A DNA stretch of 64,000 bases, taken from positions 18,209-82,208 of the forward strand of contig JAPLDS010000052.1 of the NCBI GenBank assembly GCA_026391295.1, written 5' to 3'. The position numbers and the translations under genes were made by a program. The stretch comes from Bacteroidia bacterium. Lineage in GTDB: Bacteria > Bacteroidota > Bacteroidia > Bacteroidales > Prolixibacteraceae. Of this stretch, positions 8,396 to 17,328 are shown one piece after another (the stretch's first letter is position 1; each line of letters begins with the position of its first letter). Under the pieces are notes generated by a model, which was not told the DNA's origin, ran no database searches, and worked only from the letters and a program-made list of their open reading frames with translations.

Positions 8396-10180
8396 ATGAA
8401 ATTACAGGCTGGCGGCAGGAAAATCTTAAAATATTTAGTAATCATACTATTTGTATTATCATTGTTCTACTATTTCCTTTTCGCTTTCCCATTTCGTGGA
8501 GCACCATTTAATGCTCAGCGTCATGGAAATCCTCCCTTAACTCCTCCTTGGGCACTCGAATGTTGGTTGTGGGAAGATGATGAGAATACCTCGGCTCGTG
8601 TCGACACCTTGCTGCAAGGGTATGCAAAGTATGACGTTCCGGTGCGCACAGTAATCCTGGATAGTCCTTGGAGTTTGCGTTACAACGATTTCGAAATTGA
8701 TACCCTATTATATCCGAAACCGAAAGAGTGGTTTAAGAAAATGCAGGATAACGGTTATCGCGTGGTGATGTGGATGACCACGATGGTGAATAGCGAAAGT
8801 CCGGATACCCGAGTAAAACATTCCGAACCTTGGTATTCAGAAGCCAAAGCCAAGGGGTATTTAGCCGCCGATGGCGATCAAATTAAATGGTGGAAAGGAA
8901 AGGGTGGTTTTATTGATTATACCAATCCAGAAGCGGTAAAATGGTGGAGAGGACTGCAGAAAACAGTCTACGATTATGGTATTGATGGATGGAAACTCGA
9001 TGGTACTGCCACCTTATTCTCAACACGAATTGGCTCTTTCCCGCTGTTTTATAAGATGACCCATGACGGCCTTATGACGGCACGTACCTATATGGATCAC
9101 TACTACCGTGACGAATATAACTATGGCCTTTCACAGAATCCTGAGTTTGCAACCATGTCACGTGCCATCGATAATTGGTACCATCCCGAAGGATTTGCTC
9201 CAATAGACGCTTCTCCAGTCAACTGGGTGGGTGATCAGAAACATACGTGGCAGTCGACTGGGGTGATTACGGAAGAAGATAAGAAGAACAAGGATATTGC
9301 GATGGATGGTATTGACGGCATAGAACAAGCCATGCAAAATATTCTGGCGAGTGCGAAGCTTGGTTACAACATCATTGGATCTGATGTGGCTGGTTTCTCA
9401 GGTGCCATTATTCCGCCTCGTTTGTATATGCGTTGGACTCAGTTCTCAACTTTTTGTGGATTATTTCTAAATGGCGGTCATGGCGAGAGGGCTTTATGGA
9501 AGCGAACTCCTCAAGAGCTTGAAGTGATTCGGAAATTCTCGTGGTTACACACTGAGCTGGTTCCTTATATGTATTCGTATGTTGTGAAAGCGCACAATGG
9601 TGGCAAACGACTTCAGACTCCAATAGAAGGAAAATATCAGTATATGTTCGGAGATAATTTACTTATTGCACCAATCTATAAGGATGAACTAAAAAATAAG
9701 GTGACTCTGCCTGCTGGCAAATGGCGTTATTTCTTCAACGACAAAGAGGTTCTTGAGGGACCAAAAACTTTTGAACGCGACTTTCCTCTGGATGAATATC
9801 CGGTCTATGTTCGTGAAGGTTCAATTACACCGATGAACATTTCACGCGATTATACCCAAATTGGAGATAAAAGTTCAGCAGGCTTTTTGACTTATTTGAT
9901 TTATCCATTCGACAAGAGTGAATTTACAGTTTCTCATCCAGATAAGAGTGGAAACACCACTGTGCAGGTTGAAAGTACCTCCGCTGCTATCCAAGTTTCT
10001 CTTAGTGGTCAACATAAAGCCCATATATTAGCTATACACCTCGACCGGAAGCCTTCGAGCGTGAAGCTTGATGATGCTCTTTTGGTTGACTCGTTGAATT
10101 ATTCTTTTGATGAAAAGAGGCAGCGGTTAAATATTAAGACTGAAACTTACCAGTCGGGAAAGTATGTTATTGTGAAGTGA
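8396..10180 (+). CDS. GH31-family alpha-glycosidase, membrane-anchored
   Basis: 594 aa. An N-terminal hydrophobic helix (about 11-33) looks like a signal anchor. Then comes the TIM barrel, with the GH31 nucleophile region 'GIDGWKLDGT' (Asp202 predicted), an acid/base region 'NWVGDQKHTW' (Asp280 predicted) and the downstream conserved 'GSDVAGF' (Asp330). A C-terminal beta-sandwich follows ('LPAGKWRYFFNDKEVLEGP', 'FPVYVREGSITP'-like). It is shorter than typical GH31 enzymes because the N-terminal beta domain is minimal. GH31 includes alpha-glucosidases, alpha-xylosidases and sulfoquinovosidases. The KLDG nucleophile context does not settle which. Confidence 0.88.
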   Translation: MKLQAGGRKILKYLVIILFVLSLFYYFLFAFPFRGAPFNAQRHGNPPLTPPWALECWLWEDDENTSARVDTLLQGYAKYDVPVRTVILDSPWSLRYNDFEIDTLLYPKPKEWFKKMQDNGYRVVMWMTTMVNSESPDTRVKHSEPWYSEAKAKGYLAADGDQIKWWKGKGGFIDYTNPEAVKWWRGLQKTVYDYGIDGWKLDGTATLFSTRIGSFPLFYKMTHDGLMTARTYMDHYYRDEYNYGLSQNPEFATMSRAIDNWYHPEGFAPIDASPVNWVGDQKHTWQSTGVITEEDKKNKDIAMDGIDGIEQAMQNILASAKLGYNIIGSDVAGFSGAIIPPRLYMRWTQFSTFCGLFLNGGHGERALWKRTPQELEVIRKFSWLHTELVPYMYSYVVKAHNGGKRLQTPIEGKYQYMFGDNLLIAPIYKDELKNKVTLPAGKWRYFFNDKEVLEGPKTFERDFPLDEYPVYVREGSITPMNISRDYTQIGDKSSAGFLTYLIYPFDKSEFTVSHPDKSGNTTVQVESTSAAIQVSLSGQHKAHILAIHLDRKPSSVKLDDALLVDSLNYSFDEKRQRLNIKTETYQSGKYVIVK

Positions 10181-10259
10181 TCTGAGTGTGCCAATTGCTA
10201 GATTGCAGAAATGTTCTTTGTTCTAGCCAATTTAAAGTTGTAATTTGCCGCTCAATTTA

Positions 10260-10278
10260 GTGCACTTTTGGAGTGCAC
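10260..10278. promoter_or_regulatory. Paired GTGCAC hexamers over the start of the metal-transporter-like gene
   Basis: GTGCAC (10260-10265), TTTTGGA, GTGCAC (10273-10278). Each hexamer is itself a palindrome, and the second contains the proposed GTG start codon. This could be an operator or a small hairpin affecting initiation, or chance. Confidence 0.25.
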
Positions 10279-11025
10279 ATAAATATAAATTTTAGTGAAG
10301 TGCTAACTGTATTAACTGGATTTCTTGCGAGTGTTGCGCATGTCGCTACAGGTCCTGATCATCTTGCTGCTGTTACCCCCCTAGCGATTGATAGTCGAAA
10401 GAAATCATGGGCCATCGGTTTTTCATGGGGCTTCGGTCATACCGTTGGAATGTTGCTAATTGGCGGTCTGTTTTTAGTCTTTAAGGAGTTTTTACCTGTC
10501 GAGAGCATATCTAAATATAGCGAAACAATCATTGGGATTCTTTTGATTGGCGTTGGGATTTGGGCACTAAAAAGAGGGTATTCAAAGCATTCGCATGGCG
10601 ATCGTCCTCATGCTCATTTTCATACAACTCCAAATTTGTATGCTCATGTTCATTCTCATTCACATGCCACTCCTCTGCTTGAAAACGAACTAAATGAGCA
10701 CGGTCATTCGCATGCCGTAAACATGAATCAGAATGTACTCTCTGCATTTTTTATTGGGACGGTTCATGGCTTAGCTGGATTTAGTCATTTGTTTGCTTTG
10801 CTTCCATCGTTAGCCTTCCCTAGTTTTTGGTCGTCTGTTGTTTATATTGTCGCATTTGCTGTCGGGACTATTTTTACGATGATGACGTTTGCTTTCTCAT
10901 TAGGTCTTTTAGCTCATCGTGCTGAAGCAGGGGGCAAAGAGTTGTTTTTGAAACGGTTTTCTTTGACTGGGGCTATTTTAGCGATAGCAATTGGAATCTT
11001 GTGGATCATTCATCCCATAGGATAA
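10273..11025 (+). CDS. Nickel/cobalt-type or UreH-like membrane metal transporter with His-rich loop
   Basis: 250 aa with about six membrane segments. Helix 1 holds 'HVATGPDHLAAV', the Hx4-DH type signature of NiCoT/UreH-like metal permeases. Helix 2 has 'GFSWGFGHTVGM', and a later segment 'GTVHGLAGFSHLF'. The central loop (about 110-155) is very His-rich ('HSHGDRPHAHFH', 'HAHVHSHSH'-like clusters), as expected for metal capture. The only in-frame start near the family N-terminus is a GTG at 10273. No urease or hydrogenase gene is nearby, so the metal and client enzyme are unknown. Confidence 0.75.
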   Translation: MHININFSEVLTVLTGFLASVAHVATGPDHLAAVTPLAIDSRKKSWAIGFSWGFGHTVGMLLIGGLFLVFKEFLPVESISKYSETIIGILLIGVGIWALKRGYSKHSHGDRPHAHFHTTPNLYAHVHSHSHATPLLENELNEHGHSHAVNMNQNVLSAFFIGTVHGLAGFSHLFALLPSLAFPSFWSSVVYIVAFAVGTIFTMMTFAFSLGLLAHRAEAGGKELFLKRFSLTGAILAIAIGILWIIHPIG

Positions 11026-11029
11026 AAGC

Positions 11030-11400
11030 ATTTTCTTTTTCACCACATTAGGCACATAGGCCACATAGAAAGCACATTAGAATCTATTGAGTCTACTGTG
11101 TTTCTTTTCCTATTGTGTTCTATTGTGTTTCTTTTTTCTTTTTCACCAAATTAGAAACCTATGTGTCCTATGTGCCTACTGTGTTTCTCTTTTTCACCAC
11201 ATAGGCACATAGTTCACATAGAAGAGCATATTAGAAACTATTGTGTCTATTGTCTTCTTTTCCTATTATGTTCTATTGTGTTTCTTTTTTCTTTTTCACC
11301 ACATTAGGCACATAGTTCACAATGGACAAGCAAATTAGAACCCTATGTGTCATATTGTGTTTCTTTTTTTCTATTTGATTCTTTTTTTTCAATATCACCA
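11030..11400. repeat. Left hairpin-repeat block flanking the GxxExxY gene
   Basis: About 3.5 degenerate copies of a ~100-bp unit. Each unit contains CACCACATAGGCACATAG plus CACATAGAAAGCACATTAGA on one side, and CTATTGTGTCTATTGTGTTTC-type sequence on the other. The two sides are approximate reverse complements joined by pyrimidine runs. The clearest hairpin is about 11158-11221: CTATGTGTCCTATGTGCCTA pairs with the reverse complement of the CACATAGGCACATAGTTCACATAG stretch. There is no coding sequence here. Confidence 0.8.
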
Positions 11401-11424
11401 TAGATTATCGTAAATTGTTAAGTC

Positions 11425-11838
11425 ATGACACAGAAATATCTAAATGATTTAACCCATGTTATTCTAGGAGCAGCTATTGAGGTGCATAAAGAATTGGGCC
11501 CTGGACTGCTTGAGAGTATTTATGAAAGATGCTTGGGGCATTTGTTAATCGAAGAAGGGATACTTGTCTCATCCCAACAACGAGTTCCGCTGATTTTCAG
11601 AGGTCTTAAACTAGATTGCGATCTGCGTTTTGATTTATTAGTCGATAACTTGATAATTGTTGAGGTAAAGGCAGTGGAGAGGTTAATGCCAATTCATGAA
11701 GCCCAACTATTGACATACCTAAATCTTCTATCCAAACCCAAAGGAGTATTGATTAATTTTAATTGCACCAACATATTCAAGGAAGGACAAAAAACAATGG
11801 TGAATGAGCTTTATGCTTCTTTGCCTAGCGGATACTAA
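11425..11838 (+). CDS. GxxExxY protein (PD-(D/E)XK_3 nuclease-fold)
   Basis: 137 aa. The name-giving motif is 'GLLESIY' in 'KELGPGLLESIYERCL'. It is followed by a nuclease-fold core: 'LRFDLLVDNLIIVEVKA' (D...ExK) and 'EAQLLTYLNLL'. Length and layout match the GxxExxY family (PF13366). No substrate is established for the family that I know of. The gene stands alone, bracketed on both sides by copies of the same hairpin repeat, which suggests that gene and repeats form one genetic unit. There is no SD-like sequence; the ATG at 11425 matches the family N-terminus. Confidence 0.9.
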   Translation: MTQKYLNDLTHVILGAAIEVHKELGPGLLESIYERCLGHLLIEEGILVSSQQRVPLIFRGLKLDCDLRFDLLVDNLIIVEVKAVERLMPIHEAQLLTYLNLLSKPKGVLINFNCTNIFKEGQKTMVNELYASLPSGY

Positions 11839-12085
11839 CTTTTACCTATGTGTCCTATTGTGTCTATTGTGTTTCTTTTCCTATTGTGTCCTACTGTGTT
11901 TCTTTTTTTTCACCACATAGGCACATAGGCCACATAGAAAGCACATTAGAAACCTATTGTGTCTATTGTGTTTCTTTTCCTATTGTGTTCTATTGTGTTT
12001 CTTTTTTTTCACCACATAGGCACATAGTTCACATTAGAAAGCACATTAGAATCTATTGTGTCTACTGTGTTTTCTTTTCCTTCTC
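11839..12085. repeat. Right hairpin-repeat block flanking the GxxExxY gene
   Basis: About 2.5 copies of the same ~100-bp unit as the left block, in the same orientation. CACCACATAGGCACATAG occurs at about 11911 and 12010. The tracts CTATTGTGTCTATTGTGTTTC and TTCCTATTGTGTTCTATTG recur between them. An 81-aa ORF (11850-12095) arises from the repeats and reads the same peptide twice; it is not considered a gene. Confidence 0.8.
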
Positions 12086-12096
12086 ACTTATTTAAT

Positions 12097-12104
12097 TATT
12101 TTTG
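12097..12104 (+). promoter_or_regulatory. Candidate -7 element TATTTTTG for the downstream membrane-protein gene
   Basis: TATTTTTG fits the Bacteroidota TAnnTTTG consensus and ends about 33 bp before the ATG at 12138, just outside the repeat block. No convincing -33 partner is seen. Confidence 0.3.
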
Positions 12105-12137
12105 AGACTGATTAACAACTAACTAAACATTTTAAGG

Positions 12138-13400
12138 ATGAAAAAACAATGGATTAGTATTCTAATTGTCGGAATGTCGTTTGCTACTGCGTGGGCTATT
12201 CGCGGACAATTTGGACATGAGCCTGGAGCTTCTTGGGCTGCTGGTATTGGAGCCTTGGCATTAGTTTTAGTGTCGCAACGGAAAGATTGGTTTGCCAAAA
12301 TCTTACCTGTCGCGTTAGCTTCGATGGTTGGCTGGGGCGGCTGTGGAATGATAAGCTACGGAATAGTTGTTGGCTATGGTCGAAATGTCGACTTTGTAAA
12401 TGCCGCTTATGGCTTAGTTATGCTATTTGTAATTGGAGGACTCTTTGGACTCCTTGGGGGTGGCCTTGTAGGACTAACCTTGGACTCCTCAAAGAAAAAG
12501 CCTGTGTACTGGAATAGCTTAATGGCTGAGATGGTTGCAGGTGGTATTGTAGGATATTATTTATTGATCCAAGCTTTTGGCTTTCTTATGACTCCGCCTC
12601 GCTCCGAAGCCTGGGCCGTTTGCTTAGGTGCTGGACTGGCCATGATCTGGTATATGGTGCGCAACGAACACAAAGCACCACTTCGTGTCGCGTATTTTGC
12701 TGCAATGGGAGCAGGGTTTGGCTTTGGCTTTGGAAATGTACTCCAGATATTGGGAGATATTCTAGCCATTCAATTTAATATGTGGAACGTCATGGAATAT
12801 AGTATCGGCTTCTTTGGTGGCTCAGGTATGGCATATGGTGTATTTAGTTCTGTGTGGCCAGAAGAAACGACTGCGCCTCAGAAATGGCAAAATAAATTCG
12901 CCTATTTTGTGGTGTTTCTCTTAATCCCATACTTGGTCTTCTCTAATTCTAATTTGATCCAGGTATTTTTTATTACCCCTAATGCCGAAAGTCTTCCAGC
13001 AGCTTCCTTGGTTGGAAGCTCGATAGCTGTTCTTATTCTTTTTGCTTTAGCACTCTTGGGATGGACTAAAACCATTCAGTCAAATGGTGAAATTAGTAGA
13101 AGCTTAATCTTACAATTGTTTTTAGGTTATTGGGCGACCTATATTTTCCTTAGCTATGGTCTTACAGGTGGCTTTAGAGGTAATTTTATGCTCAATCATC
13201 ACCTATATGTGCTAAATTTTATCGTTGTTATACTGTTATTGCGCCAAAATAGTCCATCTTTCTTTGAAATCCCTACCGCAAATGTTGACTCGAAAAATTG
13301 GCTGAAGTATACCCTATGTATAGTAGCCGTATTGGTGCTGCTTGCTTTTGTTTTGATCCACTTGCATGGTGACATAGGTGGTAAAAACGCTAGATTCTAG
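12138..13400 (+). CDS. Uncharacterised polytopic membrane protein (RGQFGHE motif)
   Basis: 420 aa with about eleven to twelve predicted membrane helices and Gly-rich packing ('GGLFGLLGGGLVGLTL', 'GAGFGFGFGNVL'). I do not recognise the family. A polar motif near the N-terminus, 'AIRGQFGHEPGASWA', and a late 'GGFRGNFMLNHHLYVLNF' contain charged and His residues that could line a transport or catalytic site. It lies between the repeat cluster and the second SusCD pair, on the same strand as susC but separated from it by a hairpin and 520 bp. A transporter role is only a guess. Confidence 0.6.
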   Translation: MKKQWISILIVGMSFATAWAIRGQFGHEPGASWAAGIGALALVLVSQRKDWFAKILPVALASMVGWGGCGMISYGIVVGYGRNVDFVNAAYGLVMLFVIGGLFGLLGGGLVGLTLDSSKKKPVYWNSLMAEMVAGGIVGYYLLIQAFGFLMTPPRSEAWAVCLGAGLAMIWYMVRNEHKAPLRVAYFAAMGAGFGFGFGNVLQILGDILAIQFNMWNVMEYSIGFFGGSGMAYGVFSSVWPEETTAPQKWQNKFAYFVVFLLIPYLVFSNSNLIQVFFITPNAESLPAASLVGSSIAVLILFALALLGWTKTIQSNGEISRSLILQLFLGYWATYIFLSYGLTGGFRGNFMLNHHLYVLNFIVVILLLRQNSPSFFEIPTANVDSKNWLKYTLCIVAVLVLLAFVLIHLHGDIGGKNARF

Positions 13401-13436
13401 GTATTTAAAGCTTTGTTGCTTGTTTTATATTCTTTA

Positions 13437-13474
13437 AAGGATCTCTTTGAAATTTAGTGTTCAGAGAGATCCTT
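13437..13474 (+). terminator. Hairpin after the membrane-protein gene
   Basis: AAGGATCTCTTTGA (13437-13450) pairs with TCAGAGAGATCCTT (13461-13474): a 14-bp stem with one G-T wobble and a 10-nt loop. The following T-rich tract is weak. It most likely ends the 12138-13400 transcript. Confidence 0.6.
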
Positions 13475-13922
13475 CCTATTCGTTTTATTTTGTGCTTCCT
13501 TCTGGTTTGTGATCCAGATGGCAATTCTTTTTTTATCGTCTTTAGCTGCCTTCTTAGCTCTTCAATAGCTCCTGTTTATCATAGTATTTTCGCACTATCT
13601 CCTATTTTTAAACATTTTAAAGGGTTAAATTTAAAGCAAGTATGTTAATATTCTATGTTTATCTGTTAAAATAGCGTAAGTGAATCTTGGGCGAATCGCT
13701 TAATTTTGATTCCAATTATTTATTTTAGTTAAAAATATAGCTCAAAACATTAACGAATGTTAATTTATGCCTATATTTGCTCACTGATTAAATAAGTTTA
13801 TAGTCTAGAAACGTTTTATTTGGCGCAACTATTGAACTGCTTAAACTAAGGAATACAGTCAATTAGAGTTGTTTTAAGGGCTATAAATAAAATTTTATTA
13901 TTAATAAATTAATTAATTAACT
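13475..13922 (+). promoter_or_regulatory. Control region of the second SusCD operon
   Basis: A 450-bp A/T-rich gap. TATATTTG (13772-13779) is a perfect TAnnTTTG -7 element, placing the start of transcription about 140 nt before susC. Just upstream is an inverted repeat AACATT-AACG-AATGTT (13746-13761), extendable as TTAAC/GTTAA, positioned like an operator over the -33 region. The context ATGCCTATATTTGC closely matches the candidate promoter at 19194-19206. The 63-aa ORF at 13457-13648 overlaps the terminator and is not a gene. Confidence 0.45.
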
Positions 13923-16900
13923 ATGAAAAGAAAAATCTTTCAAATGCTCCTACTCGGGATGTGTGTTCTTTTTACGAGCAACACATTTGCCCAAGTTAAG
14001 GTGAGCGGTGTTGTTAAGGGAACCTCGGGAGAAGTACTTCCAGGGGCGACTATCGTTGTCAAAGGAACAACGAATGGTGTAGTTACCGATTTCGATGGTA
14101 AATACAACATCTCAGTTCCAAGTGCACAGTCTACTTTGGTAGTTTCATTCGTTGGAATGGAAAGCCAGTCTGTAGCTGTTAATGGCAAATCTTCTGTTAA
14201 TGTTACTTTAGCTTCATCTTCAGTTGCTGTTGATGAGGTAGTTGTAACAGCTTTGGGTATTACAAGACAGCAAAAATCTCTGGGTTATGCTGTTGCGGAA
14301 GTCAAAGGTGAAGAGATGCAGAGATCAGCAAATGCGAATGCTTTGAACTCATTAGCCGGTAAGGTTACTGGTGTTCAGATCAGTTCTACAGGTGCTGCTG
14401 GTTCTTCTGTAAACGTTGTTATTCGTGGTGCTTCGTCACTTACTTCTGACAACCAACCTCTTTATGTTGTTGATGGTATCCCAATGAACAACTCATTAAG
14501 TAACATGTCTGCTCTTGGATCAGGTAACACGGTCGATTTCGGTAGTGCTATTTCTGATGTGAACGCGGATGATATCGAATCTGTTTCTATTCTTAAGGGA
14601 CCTAGTGCTGCGGCTCTTTATGGTTCACGTGCAGGTAACGGAGTTGTCTTGATTACTACTAAATCAGGTAAAGGTGGTCGTAAAGGTCTTGGAGTTACTG
14701 TAACTTCAAATACTGAGATCGAAAGCCCTTACAAATACCTTGATTATTTAAATAACGGTTGGGGTTACGGACCACGTCCATACTCTCAAGATATGCGTCC
14801 AAACAATGGCAGACCTTATATGGATATCAATCCAACACAAGCTGCTTGGAATGGTCCTGCGTTAGATGGAAAGACTTTGGCTTACCAATGGCCTTATCCA
14901 ACTGATCAAGGAGGTAACTATATTGCTACTCCTATGATTAACCATCCAAACAATGTTAAAAACTTCTTCCAGACAGGTTTTACGTCTACCAATAACATTG
15001 AAATCGCGGATGCTAATGAAAAAGCAAATTATAGAGTATCGTTCAACGATATGGAGAATAAAGGTTTGATCCCTAACTCTGATTTGCATCGTAAAACAAT
15101 CTCTTTCAACACTTCTGTTAAGTTAAATTCAAAACTTAGCGTTAGCGCAGTTCTTAACTATGCTCGTTCAAATGCGAAGAATCGTCCAGCGATTGGCAAT
15201 GGTACTAACCCAATGCAATCGATTTACGAATTAAACAATGAAATCGATGGTAATGACTTAAAGAACTATTGGAAACCAGGTATGACTGGAATTCAACAAA
15301 ACAGTCCTTATGCTCTTGGAAGTAGCTCTGCAAGTAGTGGTGTTAACAACCCTTACTTTGTGGCGAATGAAGTAAACAACGGATTCACTAGAGATCGTGT
15401 TTATGGTGATGCTAGACTTGATTATAAGATCACTTCAAATTTAAGCTTCTTTGCTCGTTACTCAATTGATACTTACAGTGAGTTTAGAGATGGTAAGATT
15501 GCGAAGAGTTATACTGGTGCTCGTAATGGTTACTATGGTCTAGTAAACTCAAGATTGACTGAGAACAACTCAGACTTCTTGTTTACTTACGAGAAAAAAA
15601 TCTCTGACTTTAGTCTTACTGCTTCTGCAGGGGGAAATGCACGTTACTACACTGGTCTTTCTAACAGTATGCAGTCATCTGGTGCTGGTTTGATTGTTCC
15701 TGGAATTTTTGCAATTACTAATATGTTGCAATCAAGTTTACAAGTTAGCTCAGGTTCATCACAGAAAGCTGTTTATTCTCTTTATGCACTAGGTTCATTA
15801 GGATATAAAGATTTAGCTTACCTTGATGTGACTGCACGTAACGACTGGTCAAGTACACTTCCAGCAGCCAACCGTTCATATTTCTACCCATCAGCTTCTT
15901 TAAGTTTATTGGTAAATAAAATGGTAGACTTAGGTTCTAATGTTTCTTTGGCTAAACTACGTGGTGGTATTGCACAAGTAGGTAATGATACATCTCCTTA
16001 TCAGCTTCTTGCTGGTCTAGGTGCAGGTTCATGGAATGGTTTAACAACGTTCTCTGTACCTGGAAACTTATTGAATCCAACACTTAAACCTGAGATCAAG
16101 ACTTCGAAAGAGATTGGGTTTAACTTAAACTTATACGATAGCCGTTTACGTTTAGAAGGAACTTATTATACTGCTGACAACAAAAATCAGATCTTGAATA
16201 ATACACTTTCTCCTTCTTCTTCTTATGGATCACAAAAATTCAATGCAGGATTGGTAACTAGTGAAGGTATGGAGTTTGCCCTTGGTGGAACACCTATCAA
16301 AACGAAAGACCTTACTTGGGATGTTAACATGAACTGGTCAACAAACTCGTTAACATTGAAATCTCTTGCTCCTGGTGTTACTCGTATCATTCTTTGGACA
16401 AATGCTAAAGGTGGTGCAATGTCTTGGGTTGGTGAGAAAATCGGAAATATCGTTGATGCTGAGTTAAAACGTGTAACTGACAAAACTTCTCCTTATTATG
16501 GCTGGCCACTTTTGGATAGCGACGGTTATGAGCAAATTAAAGGTGTAAACGAGGTTAATGGGAAACGTAATTCTCCAATCATTGGTAACTTCTTCCCTGA
16601 CTATATGATGGGCTTCCAAACTTCGGTTAAATACAAAAAATGGAGATTAAGTGCAAGTCTTGACTATCGTAAAGGTGGACAGTTTGTATCTCAGACGCTT
16701 CGTTACAACGAATCTGACTTACATGGTTCTCGTATCTTAGGTACATTCATCCACCCTCCAAAAGGTGCTGATGTAGCTACTTGGTTGAAAGCTCACGCTA
16801 GTCTATTCGGTCCTAACGGAACTGCCTTCCCAGTTGTCGGTGGTCCTACAGCTGATTACGGCGGTCAGCCATATTCAGATGGTGGAATTACAGCTAACGA

Positions 16901-17309
16901 TGGTGTGTTCATGCCTGGTGTTAGCGGTAGTGTTGATGCTGCTGGAAAATTCACTTTGGGAGAAGAGTTCTTAAGTCAACCTGTAGATTACTATGGTGAC
17001 TATTATGGATGGGGTTTAACAAAAACTGCAACTTTCGATGCTGACTTTGTGAAACTAAGAGATCTTTCAATTTCTTACCAACTGCCAGGCCTAAAATCAT
17101 TGGGTATTCAGAATGCAACAATTTCGATCTATACCAGCAATGTTATCGTTTGGACTAAAGCAAAAATTGGTATCGATCCTGAGCAAGCATTTAACAACAG
17201 TCTTGGAAGTGCAAACGTTGGTGTTGGCCAGTTTGCTCAAGGTATTGAGCGTGATAACGTAACACCTTGGACCATTCCAGTTGGATTTAAACTGAATGTA
17301 AGTTTCTGA
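13923..17309 (+). CDS. SusC/RagA-family TonB-dependent outer-membrane transporter (second copy)
   Basis: 1128 aa. A signal peptide ends at 'SNTFAQ' (about 24). Then come the carboxypeptidase-regulatory-like domain (about 25-105, 'VSGVVKGTSGEVLPGATI'), TonB-box-like 'VDEVVVTALGI', a plug with 'DIESVSILKGPSAAALYG' and 'AGNGVVLITTKSG', and a barrel ending in 'VGFKLNVSF'. There is no STN domain. The plug and barrel share many blocks with the SusC at 2306-5752 ('RNDWSSTLP', 'YFYPSASLS', 'ADFVKLR'), so the two are paralogues, probably importing related glycans. SusD follows after 19 bp. Confidence 0.95.
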   Translation: MKRKIFQMLLLGMCVLFTSNTFAQVKVSGVVKGTSGEVLPGATIVVKGTTNGVVTDFDGKYNISVPSAQSTLVVSFVGMESQSVAVNGKSSVNVTLASSSVAVDEVVVTALGITRQQKSLGYAVAEVKGEEMQRSANANALNSLAGKVTGVQISSTGAAGSSVNVVIRGASSLTSDNQPLYVVDGIPMNNSLSNMSALGSGNTVDFGSAISDVNADDIESVSILKGPSAAALYGSRAGNGVVLITTKSGKGGRKGLGVTVTSNTEIESPYKYLDYLNNGWGYGPRPYSQDMRPNNGRPYMDINPTQAAWNGPALDGKTLAYQWPYPTDQGGNYIATPMINHPNNVKNFFQTGFTSTNNIEIADANEKANYRVSFNDMENKGLIPNSDLHRKTISFNTSVKLNSKLSVSAVLNYARSNAKNRPAIGNGTNPMQSIYELNNEIDGNDLKNYWKPGMTGIQQNSPYALGSSSASSGVNNPYFVANEVNNGFTRDRVYGDARLDYKITSNLSFFARYSIDTYSEFRDGKIAKSYTGARNGYYGLVNSRLTENNSDFLFTYEKKISDFSLTASAGGNARYYTGLSNSMQSSGAGLIVPGIFAITNMLQSSLQVSSGSSQKAVYSLYALGSLGYKDLAYLDVTARNDWSSTLPAANRSYFYPSASLSLLVNKMVDLGSNVSLAKLRGGIAQVGNDTSPYQLLAGLGAGSWNGLTTFSVPGNLLNPTLKPEIKTSKEIGFNLNLYDSRLRLEGTYYTADNKNQILNNTLSPSSSYGSQKFNAGLVTSEGMEFALGGTPIKTKDLTWDVNMNWSTNSLTLKSLAPGVTRIILWTNAKGGAMSWVGEKIGNIVDAELKRVTDKTSPYYGWPLLDSDGYEQIKGVNEVNGKRNSPIIGNFFPDYMMGFQTSVKYKKWRLSASLDYRKGGQFVSQTLRYNESDLHGSRILGTFIHPPKGADVATWLKAHASLFGPNGTAFPVVGGPTADYGGQPYSDGGITANDGVFMPGVSGSVDAAGKFTLGEEFLSQPVDYYGDYYGWGLTKTATFDADFVKLRDLSISYQLPGLKSLGIQNATISIYTSNVIVWTKAKIGIDPEQAFNNSLGSANVGVGQFAQGIERDNVTPWTIPVGFKLNVSF

Positions 17310-17328
17310 TCTTGAACTTTAAAAAAAT

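Noticed and set aside
10181-10259. Terminator after GH31 from AATTGCTAG...CTAGCCAATT
   Set aside because: The arms are imperfect, the loop is about 25 nt, and no T-run follows.
11030-12085. Possible CRISPR array
   Set aside because: The repeats are degenerate and internally palindromic, contiguous without unique spacers of constant length, and lack Cas genes.
11850-12095. 81-aa ORF in the right repeat block
   Set aside because: Its sequence is a translation of the hairpin repeat, reading the same peptide twice; there is no independent start context or family.
13457-13648. 63-aa ORF between the membrane protein and susC
   Set aside because: It begins inside a terminator hairpin, ends in the promoter region and has no recognisable protein features.
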